In this document: in pieces, positions 18,662-28,946 of the stretch
How the letters are laid out: each line of letters starts with the position of its first letter
Numbering within the stretch: the first letter of the stretch is position 1
NCBI RefSeq assembly: GCF_000521485.1
Contig: NZ_BAVS01000009.1
Location: forward strand, 44,878 to 108,877
DNA from: Gracilibacillus boraciitolerans JCM 21714
Lineage (GTDB): Bacteria; Bacillota; Bacilli; Bacillales; Amphibacillaceae
DNA: 64,000 bases
Direction: 5' to 3'
Notes under the pieces: generated by a model
Databases searched by the model: none
The model's input: the letters and a program-made list of their open reading frames with translations, nothing else
Told to the model about the DNA's origin: nothing
Program-made: the position numbers and the translations under genes

Positions 18662-19129
18662 ATGTTAAACGTTTGTAATTTTGTAGGAAGATTAGGAAAA
18701 GATGTTGAGTTGAGATATACACCAAATGGTGCTGCAGTAGCTAATTTCAGTCTTGCACTTACAGAACCGATCCCTGATCAGAATGGTGAAAGAGGTGTAT
18801 CATTCATCAATGTTGTTGCTTGGCAAAAAACTGCGGAAAACATGGCAAACCAATTATCGAAAGGCGATATTATTGGTATTACTGCTAGAGTAAATGTACG
18901 TAATTTTGAAGGCAATGATGGGAAAAAAGTGTATGTGACTGAGTTTATCGTTCAAGGTCTACCAACTTTCATTAAAGTTAAAAAGTGGGAGAATGGCAAT
19001 GGTGGTAATAATCAAGGGAATACGAATAATCAATACCAAAGCCAAAATCAAAATACTCAAAACACCAATCAAAGTCCATTCGCTAATGCTCAACCAATAG
19101 CTATAAACGATAACGATCTTCCATTCTGA
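18662..19129 (+). CDS. ssb: Single-stranded DNA-binding protein
   Basis: 155 residues. OB fold at the N-terminus (MLNVCNFVGRLGKDVELRYT, then FINVVAWQKTAENMANQL near 50-65), Asn/Gln-rich linker and the acidic tip NDNDLPF that recruits repair proteins. ATG 18662 is placed 10 bases from AAAGGAG (18645-18651); 18653 and 18656 are closer alternatives. This is a plasmid- or phage-type SSB. Confidence 0.92.
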   Translation: MLNVCNFVGRLGKDVELRYTPNGAAVANFSLALTEPIPDQNGERGVSFINVVAWQKTAENMANQLSKGDIIGITARVNVRNFEGNDGKKVYVTEFIVQGLPTFIKVKKWENGNGGNNQGNTNNQYQSQNQNTQNTNQSPFANAQPIAINDNDLPF

Positions 19130-19139
19130 GGAGATTATC

Positions 19140-19856
19140 ATGAAAGAATTTTCTTTTAGTCGTTTATCACTTTATGAGACGTGTCCACAACGGTTTTATT
19201 ATAAATATGTTCTTGGAATGGAAGAACCAATTACTAAACCGTTAGCACTTGGAAAAGCTGTTCATAAAGCAATTGAGTGTTTACTGAATGGAGAAACATT
19301 TCAGGAAGCTATTAAAAAAGCAATGATAGAAGCTGACTTTCACGAAGAAGTAACTGCAATCGAAGTGGAAGAACTAGTTTTAAAAGCACCATTGGTCCAT
19401 TTAAAAGGGGGGGAAACAGAAATCTATTTTTCTGTTCCTCTATTCCCAACGGAAAAGGATTCTCCGGTTATAAGGGGATATATTGATTTAATAGATGGAA
19501 ATCAGATATATGATTTTAAAACGAATTTCAAAGCCTATGAAGTAACCGATAATTTTCAGGTTGGCTTGTATGCTTGGGCAATGGAAAAAGAGAGAAAACT
19601 CAAAGGCAAAATAAGGGGTTCTCTGCTGTTTCTAAGACACAAACGTGAAAGTAAGTATTACTTTGACGAAGAAGCAAGAGAACACGCTGTTAGATGGGCT
19701 AGAAGTCTTGTTAAGGAAATACAGTTCAAGCTAGAGATGGTGGATTTTTCTCCTTCTAAGAGAAAAGAATTATTTTCTTATCGAGCTAGTGCTTATTGTG
19801 AGCATTGTCCGTTTACCTTGAAGTGTTATAAAGATAATCCTGTTAAACATATCTAA
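19140..19856 (+). CDS. Cas4/AddB-type PD-(D/E)XK nuclease
   Basis: 238 residues, starts 10 bases after ssb with GGAGATTATC before it. FSFSRLSLYETCPQRFYYKY opens the RecB-like nuclease domain with the first iron-sulphur Cys (C15); VIRGYIDLIDGNQIYDFKTN carries the PD-(D/E)XK Asp and the DFK motif near 115-133; YCEHCPFTLKC at the C-terminus supplies three more Cys for a 4Fe-4S cluster. The family makes or trims DNA ends (Cas4, AddB, phage exonucleases). No Cas genes are near, so a recombination role with the ERF protein is more likely. Confidence 0.8.
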   Translation: MKEFSFSRLSLYETCPQRFYYKYVLGMEEPITKPLALGKAVHKAIECLLNGETFQEAIKKAMIEADFHEEVTAIEVEELVLKAPLVHLKGGETEIYFSVPLFPTEKDSPVIRGYIDLIDGNQIYDFKTNFKAYEVTDNFQVGLYAWAMEKERKLKGKIRGSLLFLRHKRESKYYFDEEAREHAVRWARSLVKEIQFKLEMVDFSPSKRKELFSYRASAYCEHCPFTLKCYKDNPVKHI

Positions 19857-19867
19857 TGTTGGGATTA

Positions 19868-19935
19868 TCTTTTTATATATAAAAAATCAAAGGAGAGATT
19901 ATTATTATGCAAAATCGAACAGTAGAACGTAAAAA
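19868..19935 (+). repeat. Second copy of the ERF leader and N-terminal coding start
   Basis: The stretch CTTTTTATATA through AAAGGAGAGATTATTATTATG and the first codons (MQN-TVE) repeats the region 16816-16878 upstream of the ERF gene almost base for base. The duplication therefore covers the attenuator tail, RBS and about eight codons, and places two different genes behind the same translation start. Confidence 0.75.
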
Positions 19936-20209
19936 GCTAGGTATTGCACCTGCAGAAAAGGTACAGGAGAGAATGGATATAAACGGTATTGAAAAATTAC
20001 TTATTTCCTTCAGCAGCCAAAACAGCAAAAATGTTATGGAATATACAAAAGGTAAGTTCATCCTATTGTCTACGATCAAAAACAATGCAAGACTTCTTAA
20101 AGTAGATACTTTAACGTATGAAGAAGCTAGTACCTTCATTAAAAATATTGCATTAGGTCATTATCAATTTGCTCAATTAGTTGAAGTAGAAAAGGGGGGG
20201 TGGGCTTAA
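19907..20209 (+). CDS. Small protein sharing its first residues with the ERF protein
   Basis: 100 residues. It begins MQNRTVERKK, copied with its RBS from the ERF gene start, and then diverges into an unrecognised protein (GIEKLLISFSSQNSKNVMEY). The C-terminus ends VEKGGWA; the GG comes from a G7 run, so VEKGWA is likely. It is coupled to the next gene by a TAATG overlap. No function assigned; grouped with the ssDNA genes by location. Confidence 0.5.
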   Translation: MQNRTVERKKLGIAPAEKVQERMDINGIEKLLISFSSQNSKNVMEYTKGKFILLSTIKNNARLLKVDTLTYEEASTFIKNIALGHYQFAQLVEVEKGGWA

Positions 20210-20586
20210 TGATTGCAGCAACTACTGAAAAACAACAAACCTTAACCCGTGAAGAGGCTGTTGAAATGGCTAATGAGATTGCAAGATTAGAAGCTACTGT
20301 TAAATCCATGAAAGCTGAATTAAAAAAATATGTGGAAGCTAATGGTGAAGTAGAAGCTAATGGTCAAAAATGGCTCATTAAACCCTATGAATCTTGGAGT
20401 TGGAATGACTCTGGAAAATTGAAGTCATTCTGTAAATCATTAATTGTAGATGGTTTTACTGCTGATCCATACACATTACTAAGTGTTTCTAAAGCGAAAG
20501 TAGAAAAACTTGGTGTCAAAGAAGAATACATTGAAAACTTTGCTGATAGGAAAGTAACAAACAAATTTGTTTCTGAAAAATTATAA
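20209..20586 (+). CDS. Helical protein, perhaps Gam-like or nuclease-inhibitor-like
   Basis: 125 residues from ATG 20209, overlapping the preceding stop codon. A long N-terminal coiled coil (TREEAVEMANEIARLEATVKSMKAELKKYVEANGEVEANG) and a basic C-terminal region (KAKVEKLGVKEEYIENFADRK). The pattern of a coiled coil followed by a small domain in an ERF/SSB neighbourhood resembles siphovirus-type DNA-end-protection proteins, but I do not recognise the family. Confidence 0.45.
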   Translation: MIAATTEKQQTLTREEAVEMANEIARLEATVKSMKAELKKYVEANGEVEANGQKWLIKPYESWSWNDSGKLKSFCKSLIVDGFTADPYTLLSVSKAKVEKLGVKEEYIENFADRKVTNKFVSEKL

Positions 20587-20594
20587 AGAAGATG

Positions 20595-20636
20595 GACAGG
20601 TTATTAGATTTATTCTGTAACCTGTCTTTTTTTGTA
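20595..20636 (+). terminator. Terminator of the ssDNA operon
   Basis: GACAGGTTA (20595-20603) pairs with TAACCTGTC (20618-20626), then T7. Confidence 0.85.
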
Positions 20637-20748
20637 GAAAAGAAGCAAAAAAGTTAGCTCTAACTTGAGTTATTCATAGAAATCCTTAGATAACTTACGA
20701 ATACTTATCCACCAACGAATGAAGCAAATTTGGCCGTGCATCAAATAA

Positions 20749-21987
20749 ATGAAAAAAGAATTCAATTCTGTTACAGATAAATCACCACAAAATAACCAAC
20801 AGAAAGGATTCTCCAAAACATTGGCTCAACATCTACATCTGAAAGACGAAAGACTTTACTATACGCATTCAAATGAAAACTTGCTTCGTCAAAAGATTTA
20901 TCAATTCATTACCGAAAATGCCCAAGGTGATGCGGCTAATCAATTGATGAATGACCCTGACTTAACGGAAATCATTGGAACAGATGCGGCTTCTCAACCT
21001 AGTTTATCTCGTTTTATCCACGATTTGATGCCAAATCCATGAAACAACTAATTCAAGGCAACCAAGAACTCCTGGATAAAGCACATCAATTCCGAGATTC
21101 ACAAGGACTTATTTTTGATCTGGATTCCACACATGCTGATTCATATGTCGAACAAGAATTTAATGCGTTCAATTCCCATTACGGCACCGTTGGTTTGTTT
21201 TGCTGGCATAACGGGCGACTTTATGAAAGCCCAACTTCGACCAAGCAATATCTATACATCCAATGGAGTGGTGGATTTTGTAAAACCTCTTATCGAACAT
21301 TACAACGAAAAATTCCCGGAGATTATACCGTTCTTACGTGGGGGGGATAGCGGTTTTGCTGTCCCTGCTGTGTATGAATTAAGTAAAACGGAATGGTCTA
21401 CTACATCATTCGTTTGAAATCCAATGCCAATTTGCAACGACTCGCAGATGAACTTCACCCTTCCTCTGTGTCAGCCGAAGTGACAAAAATAGAATATTAT
21501 TACGAGAAAACTGAATATCAAGCGAAATCATGGTTCAAACCGATAAAAGTGATTATTCAGTCCGTTTATCCTGCAGGGGGGAATTATTTTTACACATTCC
21601 CTTTTTGTTACTAACTTAAAAGATGCCTTTTCACTAAAAGATATTGTCCGTTCTTACCAGAAAAGAGGGACGATGGAGAACTGTATCAAGGAAGCAAAAA
21701 ATGGCTTTTACCTCGATAAAATGATTAGTCATTCCTTTCAATTAAATGAAGTAAAAATGATGTTAAGTCTGTTAGTGTACAACTTAACGAATGGGTTGCA
21801 CACACTTTGCTTTCCAAAAGAAAAAAGAAGTATGTAAATTCAAACAATACGAACGAAGATCATTAAAGTCGCAAGCAAAATGGTAAAGTCAAGGCATTAC
21901 CTTTACTTTAAATTATCTTCTAGTTTCGTGTACCAATCATTTTTCTGGAAAGTGCTACAGCGAATTCAAACGCTAAAGCTAGAGTGA
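20749..21987 (+). pseudogene. Decayed IS1380-family transposase
   Basis: Pieces in different frames join into one DDE transposase of about 410 residues: SLSRFIHDLDAKSMKQL, IFDLDSTHADSY (first Asp), NIYTSNGVVDFVKPLIEHY, LRGDSGFAVPA (second Asp), TMENCIKEAKNGFYLDKM (Glu), and the C-terminal VASKMVKSRHYLYFKLSSS. At least five indels are needed: a missing G near 21034, a G4 grown to G7 at 21340 (RGGD for RGD), G4 to G6 at 21575, and short T-runs just after. Insertion ends are not clear, but GACTACTC and GAGTAGTC near 21992-22033 could be a terminal pair. Confidence 0.8.
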
Positions 21988-22301
21988 ATGACTACTCATT
22001 TCAAATTTTTTATTTCTCAAGGCCAAGGGAGTAGTCTGTCCAAAAATGCCAATTTTCTAGCATTCACTGTTTACCTCGTCACCAATTTTGGAAATGACAA
22101 TCAAATTTTCTCATCAGTAACGAAATTTGTATCGTTTCAATTTTAGTTCATGTCTTAATTTTTATGTATTAATAATTCAGGTGTAATATCAAACTTTCTT
22201 TAAGTTTATGAAGAAGGGTATTTTGTGTTTTATTACACTATCTTTGTGACTTGAATTTTCCATAGAAAAGTAAAATTCCCCCCCATTTCTTAAATAAGTC
22301 A

Positions 22302-22336
22302 TGATAACGCTAACAAACGGTCGTGAGAGTGTTAGT
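22302..22336 (+). promoter_or_regulatory. Tandem AraC-type operator / cre-like site before the isomerase gene
   Basis: TGATAACGCTAACA (22302-22315) and TGAGAGTGTTAGT (22324-22336) are imperfect copies 22 bp apart, about two helical turns. The same pair stands upstream of both lipoprotein genes. The first half also fits a CcpA cre box (TGWAANCGNTNWCA), so carbon repression is possible. Likely bound by the YesN-type regulator encoded at 34555. Confidence 0.6.
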
Positions 22337-22400
22337 TTAAAATCACATTATATTGATAAGATTTAGATAGTACTTAGAGAAAGAGTTAGGAGGAAACAAG

Positions 22401-23864
22401 ATGGACAAAATAAAATTAGGATTTGCACCAACAAGACGGTTTGTTTTCAGTAAAGAAGACGCATACAAGTACAAAGAGTTAATCAGAAATCAGATTGAAA
22501 GTTTTGAATTAGATATTGAGATAGTAGATTTAGAAGGTATTAATGATGAGGGACTACTTTATAACAGAGACGAAGAAGTAACGGTTATTAAAAGATTTCA
22601 AGATGCCCGTGTTGATGCGTTATTTTTTCCTCATTGTAATTTTGGAACAGAAGATATTGTTGCCCGGATTGCAAAAGAAATAGATAAACCTGTATTGCTA
22701 TGGGGGCCAAGAGATGAAGCTCCTTTAGAAAATGGAATGAGATTACGAGATACACAATGTGGAATGTTTGCAACTGGTAAAGTACTTCGTCGTTTTAATG
22801 TACCTTTTACCTATATAACAAATAGTGCTGTCGATTCGGAAGTTTTTGAAAGAGGTTTTAAAAATTTTATCGGAGCAGCAAATGTTGTGAAGCGCTTTAA
22901 AGAATTAAGAATCTTACAAATATCTACACGCCCATCTGATTTTTGGTCTGTTATTTGTAATGAGGGGGGAATTATTAGAGAAATTTGGAATTCAAATTCA
23001 TCCAGTCACCTTAGATGAAATTAAAAAAGCTACATTAAAAGTAGAAAAAACAGATACACCAGAATTAGAAGAAGCTATTCAGTATATTAAGGAGACTTTA
23101 GATTGGAGCGAAGTTGGAGATGACCATGTTCGTCGCATTGCTTCTTTAAAAGTAGCAATGAAACATATGGCAGAGAAAACAGGTAGTTCCGCTATTGCCA
23201 TCCAGTGTTGGTCAACCTTGCAAGATATTATAGGTATTATGCCATGTCTAGCAAATGCCATTCTTACAGATGAGCAAATCCCGGTGACGTGTGAGACAGA
23301 TATTCATGGAGCAATTACATCAATTATGGTGCAAGCGGCTAGTTTAAATACAAAGCCGACTTTCTTTGCTGATATTACCGTAAGACACCCAGAAAATCCA
23401 AACGGAGAATTATTATTCCACTGTGGTAACTTTCCCGTTTCTTTAAGTGAAGAAGAAAAGCCTAAACTAAAAAGACATTTCTTGTTTGAAGATCATTCTC
23501 CCGGTACTCATGAAGGGAAAATAATGGGGGGGGAGATATGACCATTGCTAGATTTGATGGTGATCATGGAGAGTATTCCATTTTCTTGGGTAAAGCAAAA
23601 GGTATTGAAGGACCTTTCTCACGTGGATCTTACGTATGGGTTGAAGTGAATGATTGGCCTCTTTGGGAAGAAACATTAGTAAAAGGTCCATATATTCACC
23701 ATTCAACAGGTATTCATGCAAATGTTATCCCGGTTATATATGAAGCATGTCAGTATATCCCCGGTCTTAATCCAGATCCTGTCGATCCGACAGAAACTGA
23801 AATAAAAAATGGTTGCGTGGTAGTGACATTAATCAATAAAAATAACAAATTAATGAAAGGATGA
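22401..23864 (+). CDS. L-fucose/L-arabinose isomerase-fold sugar isomerase, twice frameshifted
   Basis: ATG 22401 after AGGAGGAAAC. Segments in three frames join: KLGFAPTRRFVFSKEDAYKYK to FWSVICNEG, then ELLEKFGIQIHPVTLDEIK to the acidic ETDIHGA metal region, then TIARFDGDHGEYSIFLG to WVEVNDWPLWEETL and GPYIHH (His pair of the C-terminal domain). One excess G at 22966 and about two at 23526 break the frame. Total about 487 residues, as for FucI-like isomerases. The enzyme interconverts an aldose and a ketose with a divalent metal. Followed directly by split transketolase and a FGGY kinase, so by context it may form apulose from apiose; the fold differs from the TIM-barrel apiose isomerases I know. 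Confidence 0.7.
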
Positions 23865-24700
23865 TCGTTTTGGTAGATGAAAGTTTTCTTAAAAGAAAAT
23901 CTATACAAATAAGAAAAGACTTACTTGAAATGATATACAATGCAGGAACAGGCCACACCGGTTCGTCTTTATCTAATACAGATATATTGACTGCTTTATA
24001 TTATGGAGTGATGCGTATCGATCCAGAGAATTCAAACTGGCAAGATCGTGATCGATATGTACAAAGCAAAGGTCATGCCGTCGAGTCTTATTGGACTGTG
24101 CTTGCTGATAAAGGATTCTTTCCCAAAGATGAATTGAAAACATTTTCACAATTTGGTTCTAAACTGATTGGCCATCCCAATAATAAAATGCCTGGAGTTG
24201 AAATGAATACAGGAGCTTTAGGACACGGTTTATCTATATCAGTCGGTATGGCATTAGGAGCTAAAAAAGACGGGAAATCATATCGAGTATTTACTTTGAT
24301 GGGTGATGGCGAACAAGCGGAAGGATCTATATGGGAGGCAGCAATGGCTGCGTCTCACTATAAGTTAGATAATCTAATTGGAATTATTGATCGAAATAAC
24401 TTACAAATTACTGGAAGTACAAGAGATGTAATGAATAATGAACCATTGGATGAAAAATGGAAAAGCTTTGGTTGGGAAGTAATCGAAGTAGATGGTAATG
24501 ATGTTGTTGAATTAGTAGAAGTGTTAAACAATGCGCCATATAAAACAGATAAACCTACTTTAATTCTTGCCAATACCGTAAAAGGTAAAGGGGTTTCTCT
24601 AGCAGAAAATGTAGTTGGATGGCATCACAAAGTACCGAGCGAAGAAGAATATAAACAAGCAATGGATGAACTTACCGAACGATTGGAGGTTTTGAAATGA
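23861..24700 (+). CDS. Transketolase, N-terminal (TPP-binding) subunit; candidate apulose-4-phosphate transketolase
   Basis: 279 residues. N-terminal half of a split transketolase: HTGSSLSNTDILTALYYG, SKGHAVES, MNTGALGHGLS, and the TPP/Mg motif GDGEQAEGSIWEAAM...NN around residues 147-178. It pairs with the C-terminal subunit encoded next (ATGA overlap). Start is ATG 23861, overlapping the isomerase stop, or TTG 23870 after GAAAGGA. Isomerase plus split transketolase plus FGGY kinase is the order seen in D-apiose catabolism (AptA/AptB). The substrate is inferred from that context; ordinary or DXS-like split transketolases are the alternative. Confidence 0.85.
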   Translation: MIVLVDESFLKRKSIQIRKDLLEMIYNAGTGHTGSSLSNTDILTALYYGVMRIDPENSNWQDRDRYVQSKGHAVESYWTVLADKGFFPKDELKTFSQFGSKLIGHPNNKMPGVEMNTGALGHGLSISVGMALGAKKDGKSYRVFTLMGDGEQAEGSIWEAAMAASHYKLDNLIGIIDRNNLQITGSTRDVMNNEPLDEKWKSFGWEVIEVDGNDVVELVEVLNNAPYKTDKPTLILANTVKGKGVSLAENVVGWHHKVPSEEEYKQAMDELTERLEVLK

Positions 24701-25665
24701 ACAATATAGCTTTGAAGTCACGATCTGGTAATAAAGTTGCTAACCGAAAAGTAATTAGTGATACTCTACTAGATTTAGCTAAGGAAAACTCAGATATTTA
24801 TGTATTAACTAGTGATTCCCGTGGTTCTGCTTCTATGGTGCAGTTTGGGAATGAATTGCCCGAGCAATTAATTGAAGTGGGGATTGCAGAACAAAATTTA
24901 GTTGGCATTTCAGCAGGTTTAGCTTCCGTAGGGAAAAAACCTTTTGTCGCTTCACCAGCTTGTTTTTTAAGTATGAGGAGTATTGAACAGATCAAGGTAG
25001 ATGTTGCGTATTCCAATTCAAATGTAAAGTTAATCGGAATTAGTGGAGGAGTTAGTTATGGTGCGTTAGGGATGTCACACCATTCTGTACAGGATTTAGC
25101 AGTAACAAGAGCGATACCAGGTTTACATGTAATGATGCCTGCAGATCGACATGAGACAAAAAAAATGATTGAAGCGCTTATAGATTATGACACACCTGCT
25201 TATGTCCGAATTGGTAGAAATCCTGTGGAAGATAGTTATTTAAATGAAGACTATGACTTTGAAATAGGAAAAGCTGTTGAAATGAACCAGGGAAATGATA
25301 TTACCATCATTGCTTCAGGTGAAACTGTTCGTGTGGCATTAGATACAGCGTGTGCTTTAAAGGATTCGGATATTAATTGTAGAGTACTGAATATGCATAC
25401 GATAAAACCATTAGATGAAGTTGCCATTATCAAAGCAGCTAAAGAGACAGGTAAAATCATAACATTAGAAGAACACAGTATCTATGGTGGACTCGGAGCA
25501 GCTGTTTCAGAAGTAGTTTCACAAAATCACCCAGTACCAATGAAGATTATCGGTATTCCTGATGAACCTGCTATTACAGGTAAAACTCCAGAAGTATTTA
25601 AACATTATGGTATTAATGCTGAAAACATTTCAAATATTGCGAAAGAAATGATTCATCATAATTGA
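24697..25665 (+). CDS. Transketolase, C-terminal subunit
   Basis: 322 residues with the pyrimidine-binding domain (residues about 1-160: VLTSDSRGSASM, GIAEQNLVGISAGLAS with the catalytic Glu) and the transketolase C-terminal domain (about 190-310: ITIIASGETVRVAL, LEEHSIYGGLGAAVSEV). Translation is coupled to the N-terminal subunit. Together they should transfer a glycolaldehyde unit to or from glyceraldehyde 3-phosphate; in the apiose pathway this makes DHAP and xylulose 5-phosphate from apulose 4-phosphate. Confidence 0.87.
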   Translation: MNNIALKSRSGNKVANRKVISDTLLDLAKENSDIYVLTSDSRGSASMVQFGNELPEQLIEVGIAEQNLVGISAGLASVGKKPFVASPACFLSMRSIEQIKVDVAYSNSNVKLIGISGGVSYGALGMSHHSVQDLAVTRAIPGLHVMMPADRHETKKMIEALIDYDTPAYVRIGRNPVEDSYLNEDYDFEIGKAVEMNQGNDITIIASGETVRVALDTACALKDSDINCRVLNMHTIKPLDEVAIIKAAKETGKIITLEEHSIYGGLGAAVSEVVSQNHPVPMKIIGIPDEPAITGKTPEVFKHYGINAENISNIAKEMIHHN

Positions 25666-25675
25666 GGTGTAGTAT

Positions 25676-27164
25676 ATGTCTAAACAGTATATTATAGGAA
25701 TCGATCAAAGTACTTCTGGTACGAAACTAATATTAGTGAATGAACAAGGTGAAATTGTATATAAAGATTCGCTAAAACACCAACAATATTATCCCCCCCA
25801 GGACAATTGGATAGAACATGATCCCGTAGAAATATATGATAATGTGAAAGCTTTAATAAATAAGTTAATGAATAAAACTATTGTTCCCTCTAGTAGTCTC
25901 AAAGCATTAAGTATTACAAACCAAAGAGAAACGGTATTAGCCTGGGATAAACATACTGGAGAGCCTATTTATAATGCTATTGTATGGCAATGTACTAGAA
26001 CACAGGAAGTATGCAATCATTTAAAAATGAATGGTTATGAAGCATTAATTAAATCGAAAACTGGGCTTACAATTGATCCCTATTTTTCTGCCACTAAAAT
26101 TCAATGGCTCTTGGAAAATGTAGAAAGTGCTAAAGAAAAGATCGCTAATTTAGATTTACTTGTAGGTACTATAGATAGCTGGATAGTGTGGAAGTTAACA
26201 GGAGGGAAGACGCATGCAACAGATGTAACAAATGCTAGTCGAACACTATTATATAATATTTATTCGTTAAAATGGGATAGAGAATTATTAGATTTATTTC
26301 GAATTCCCGAAGAAATGCTACCAGAAGTGAAAAATTGTGATGAGATTTACGGTAGGGTGTCAGATGTTAATATATTATTGAAAGATATTCCGATTTCAGG
26401 TGTAATTGGTGATTCACAAGCAGCCCTTTTTGGACAAAGATGTTTTGAAGAAGGTGCGACCAAAGCTACTTTTGGTACAGGTACGTCTGTATTAGTTCAT
26501 ACTGATAAATTAATGGAAACAGAAAAAGGGTTAGTAACGTGTGTTGCGTGGGGGTCGCGATGGAATAGTCAGCTATGCCATTGAAGGTATAATTCGTACA
26601 ACTGGAGATGTGTTAAGTTGGCTACATCATGACTTGGAGTTATTTCAGTCATTTGATGAAGCAGAGCGTTTAGCAAATTCGATACCAAGTAATGAAGGTG
26701 TCTACATTGTTCCTGCCTTGGTAGGATTAGGTGCTCCCTATTGGAGCCCTAACACAAAAGCAGCTATTTTAGGAATGAATCGATCTACCACAAAGGCGCA
26801 TATTATCAGAGCAGGTATAGAATGCATTGCCTATCAATTAAAGGATGTATTGGATTTAATTGAGCTGGATACAGACTTAAAGATACCTTCTTTAAAAGTT
26901 GATGGTGGTGCGACATCCAATCAATTTTTAATGCAGTATTCAAGTAACATATTAAATAAAAAAGTAACTGCCTCTAATGTTGCTGAATTATCTGTTTTAG
27001 GATCTATTTATTTAGCTGGTTTGGCAACTAATGTATGGAACAGCATATCGGAAATTGAAAAATTAAAGAGAGATACAACAGAATTTAATAATCAAATGCA
27101 TGATACAGAAAGATACAAATTTTATTCCGAATGGAAAACCGCTGTTCAGACTGTCTTAAAATAG
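25676..27164 (+). CDS. FGGY-family carbohydrate kinase, frameshifted; candidate apulose kinase
   Basis: About 496 residues. The N-terminal actin-like domain begins IGIDQSTSGTKLI and has the FGGY signature region LVGTIDSWIVWKLTGGKTHATDV; the second frame holds GLGAPYWSPNTKAAI and the adenosine motif VDGGATSNQFLMQ. The two frames join at 26554, where CGTGGGGGTCGC has one G too many: without it the text is VAWGRDGIVSYAIEG, the form expected for glycerol/xylulose kinase-like proteins. The product phosphorylates a ketose or polyol; apulose is inferred from the isomerase and transketolase neighbours. Starts 11 bases after the transketolase subunit. Confidence 0.78.
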
Positions 27165-27274
27165 TTTATCACGGTGCTAAAGAGTTCACTTAGCAGATTA
27201 TGACTTTATATTTATATTCAGTGATAAGAATGAACTATTAGAAGATAAGATTATGCAAAGGAAAGGATGAGATT

Positions 27275-28815
27275 ATGGCAAGGGATAAAAAACTCCGTAC
27301 CGTAATTATGCATGATCCAGAGTTAGATGATCTCAATACAATGGTTAGATATTTGCTTTACAGTAATCAGTTTGAAACAGAAGGATTGATTTACTCAAGT
27401 AGCCGTTTTCATTGGAAAGGTGATGGTAAAGGAACTTTGTTTGATGGGAAGTCTGAACACTCTGACCTTGGAATTGGACCGATTTCCAGCTGGCGCTGGG
27501 ATGAAGGATCAAATTTTTTAGAAGATGCTGTCGGCATTTATGCAAAAGTATATCCGAATCTTATGGTACATGCTGAAGGCTATCCTCATCCAGATGAGTT
27601 GCTTTCTCGTGTCTGCGAAGGAAACGTGGAGTTCCCTGGAGATATATCAAAGGAAAGCTCAGGTTCTGATCTCATAAAAAATCTAATACTGGATGATAAG
27701 CCTGGTGTACTCTATTTATTAACTGGAGCAGGTCAATCAACGATTGGAAGAGCCCTTCTATCAATTGAAGAAAAATACAAAAACAGTAGTCAGTGGAAGA
27801 ATATATATGAAAAAGTTTCGAATAAAGTGATTATTCAATCATTTGGTGATCAAGATGGTATTTACGCATCCTATATTGAGCCAAATTGGCCGAATATTGA
27901 GTTCCGTGAGATGGCGACAACAATCTGGGGATACATGGCACGTAAAGTCGTTCAACCTCAAGACTGTCATTATCTTTCAGCTGCATGGACTAAAGAAAAC
28001 ATTTCTAAGATCGGACCGTTTGGAGAGTTCTATATGGTTTGGGGGGGGATGGAAAACAAATGCATAAAAATGATATCGCTGATTTCTTTGGTTTTTCAAG
28101 GGTGACGGTAGAACAACTGAAGAAACTCGGTTACGTCTCATGGTATGGAAACGTTGAAGAACCAGGTTCTTGGATATCTGAAGGAGACACATCTATGTAT
28201 ATGAACCTCTTGGATAATGGTTTAGATGCACATATAGATGCAAGCTATGGAGGTTGGGGGGGAGGTCGAAATGGCAAAGATATCGATTCTAATAACGTAG
28301 CTTCGAAAGACTACGCTTCCTCACGTTGGTTTGGAGCTGCTCAACGTGACTTTGCAGCAAGAATACAGTGGACTGTTACGCCAGAATACGAGGATTCTAA
28401 TCATCATCCTGTAGTCGAGTTAGTTGGATTGGAAGATACAACTGTTAAACCTGGACAAACCATCACATTAAAGGCAATCGTTAAAGATCCAGATGGAGAT
28501 CATTTAATAGGACATTGGAGACAGTATGAGGAGACTGGTACTTATCCGGGTAAGCTAGAGTTGATTTCTGTAGAAGAAGATACGAAAATGGGGGGGATAG
28601 GGTGCTCTTATCCATTTAACGTTCCGGCTCCAGGATCATCTGAGGTTGCTAAGCTGATGAAAAATGAGATTGAAGTTACAAGCCAGTTTAAAGTACCTAC
28701 AGATGCGGCTAATGGTCAAACAATACATTTTATTCTAGAAGCTACAGACAATGGTTATAAACCACTCACATCATACAAAAGAGTAGTTTTGACTGTTTCA
28801 AGGGAGAAACAGTAA
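27275..28815 (+). CDS. DUF1593 (nucleoside-hydrolase-like) protein, frameshifted
   Basis: ATG 27275 after GAAAGGATGAG. Opening RTVIMHDPELDDLNTMVRYLLYSNQF has the Asp cluster of nucleoside-hydrolase-like domains, including DUF1593. The first frame ends after VWGGMENK; a G8 run at 28041-28048 shifts to the frame that continues DGKQMHKNDIADFFGF, so the real sequence near here is likely VWGDGKQ. A C-terminal Ig-like region (VELVGLEDTTVKPGQTITLKAIVKDPDGDHL) follows. About 513 residues, no signal peptide. These proteins are found in plant polysaccharide loci and I know no proven substrate. Confidence 0.65.
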
Positions 28816-28893
28816 TAAAAATGTTTTATTAAGTTGTTTGTGTCAACAGTCCGCAAACCTGAAATTGAAATTTGAATATAAAAATAGATATTT

Positions 28894-28946
28894 CAAAAAA
28901 ACAACCAAAAATCAAAATGAATGATTATTTTTGGTTGTTTTTTTGA
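28894..28946 (+). terminator. Strong terminator after the catabolic genes
   Basis: CAAAAAAACAACCAAAAAT (ends about 28912) pairs with ATTTTTGGTTGTTTTTTTG (28927-28945), a long AT stem with U-run. It separates the enzyme genes from the transporter genes. Confidence 0.8.

Noticed and set aside
19140..19856. Cas4-like nuclease as a sign of CRISPR
   Set aside because: No repeat-spacer array or other cas gene in the window; the neighbours are plasmid recombination genes.
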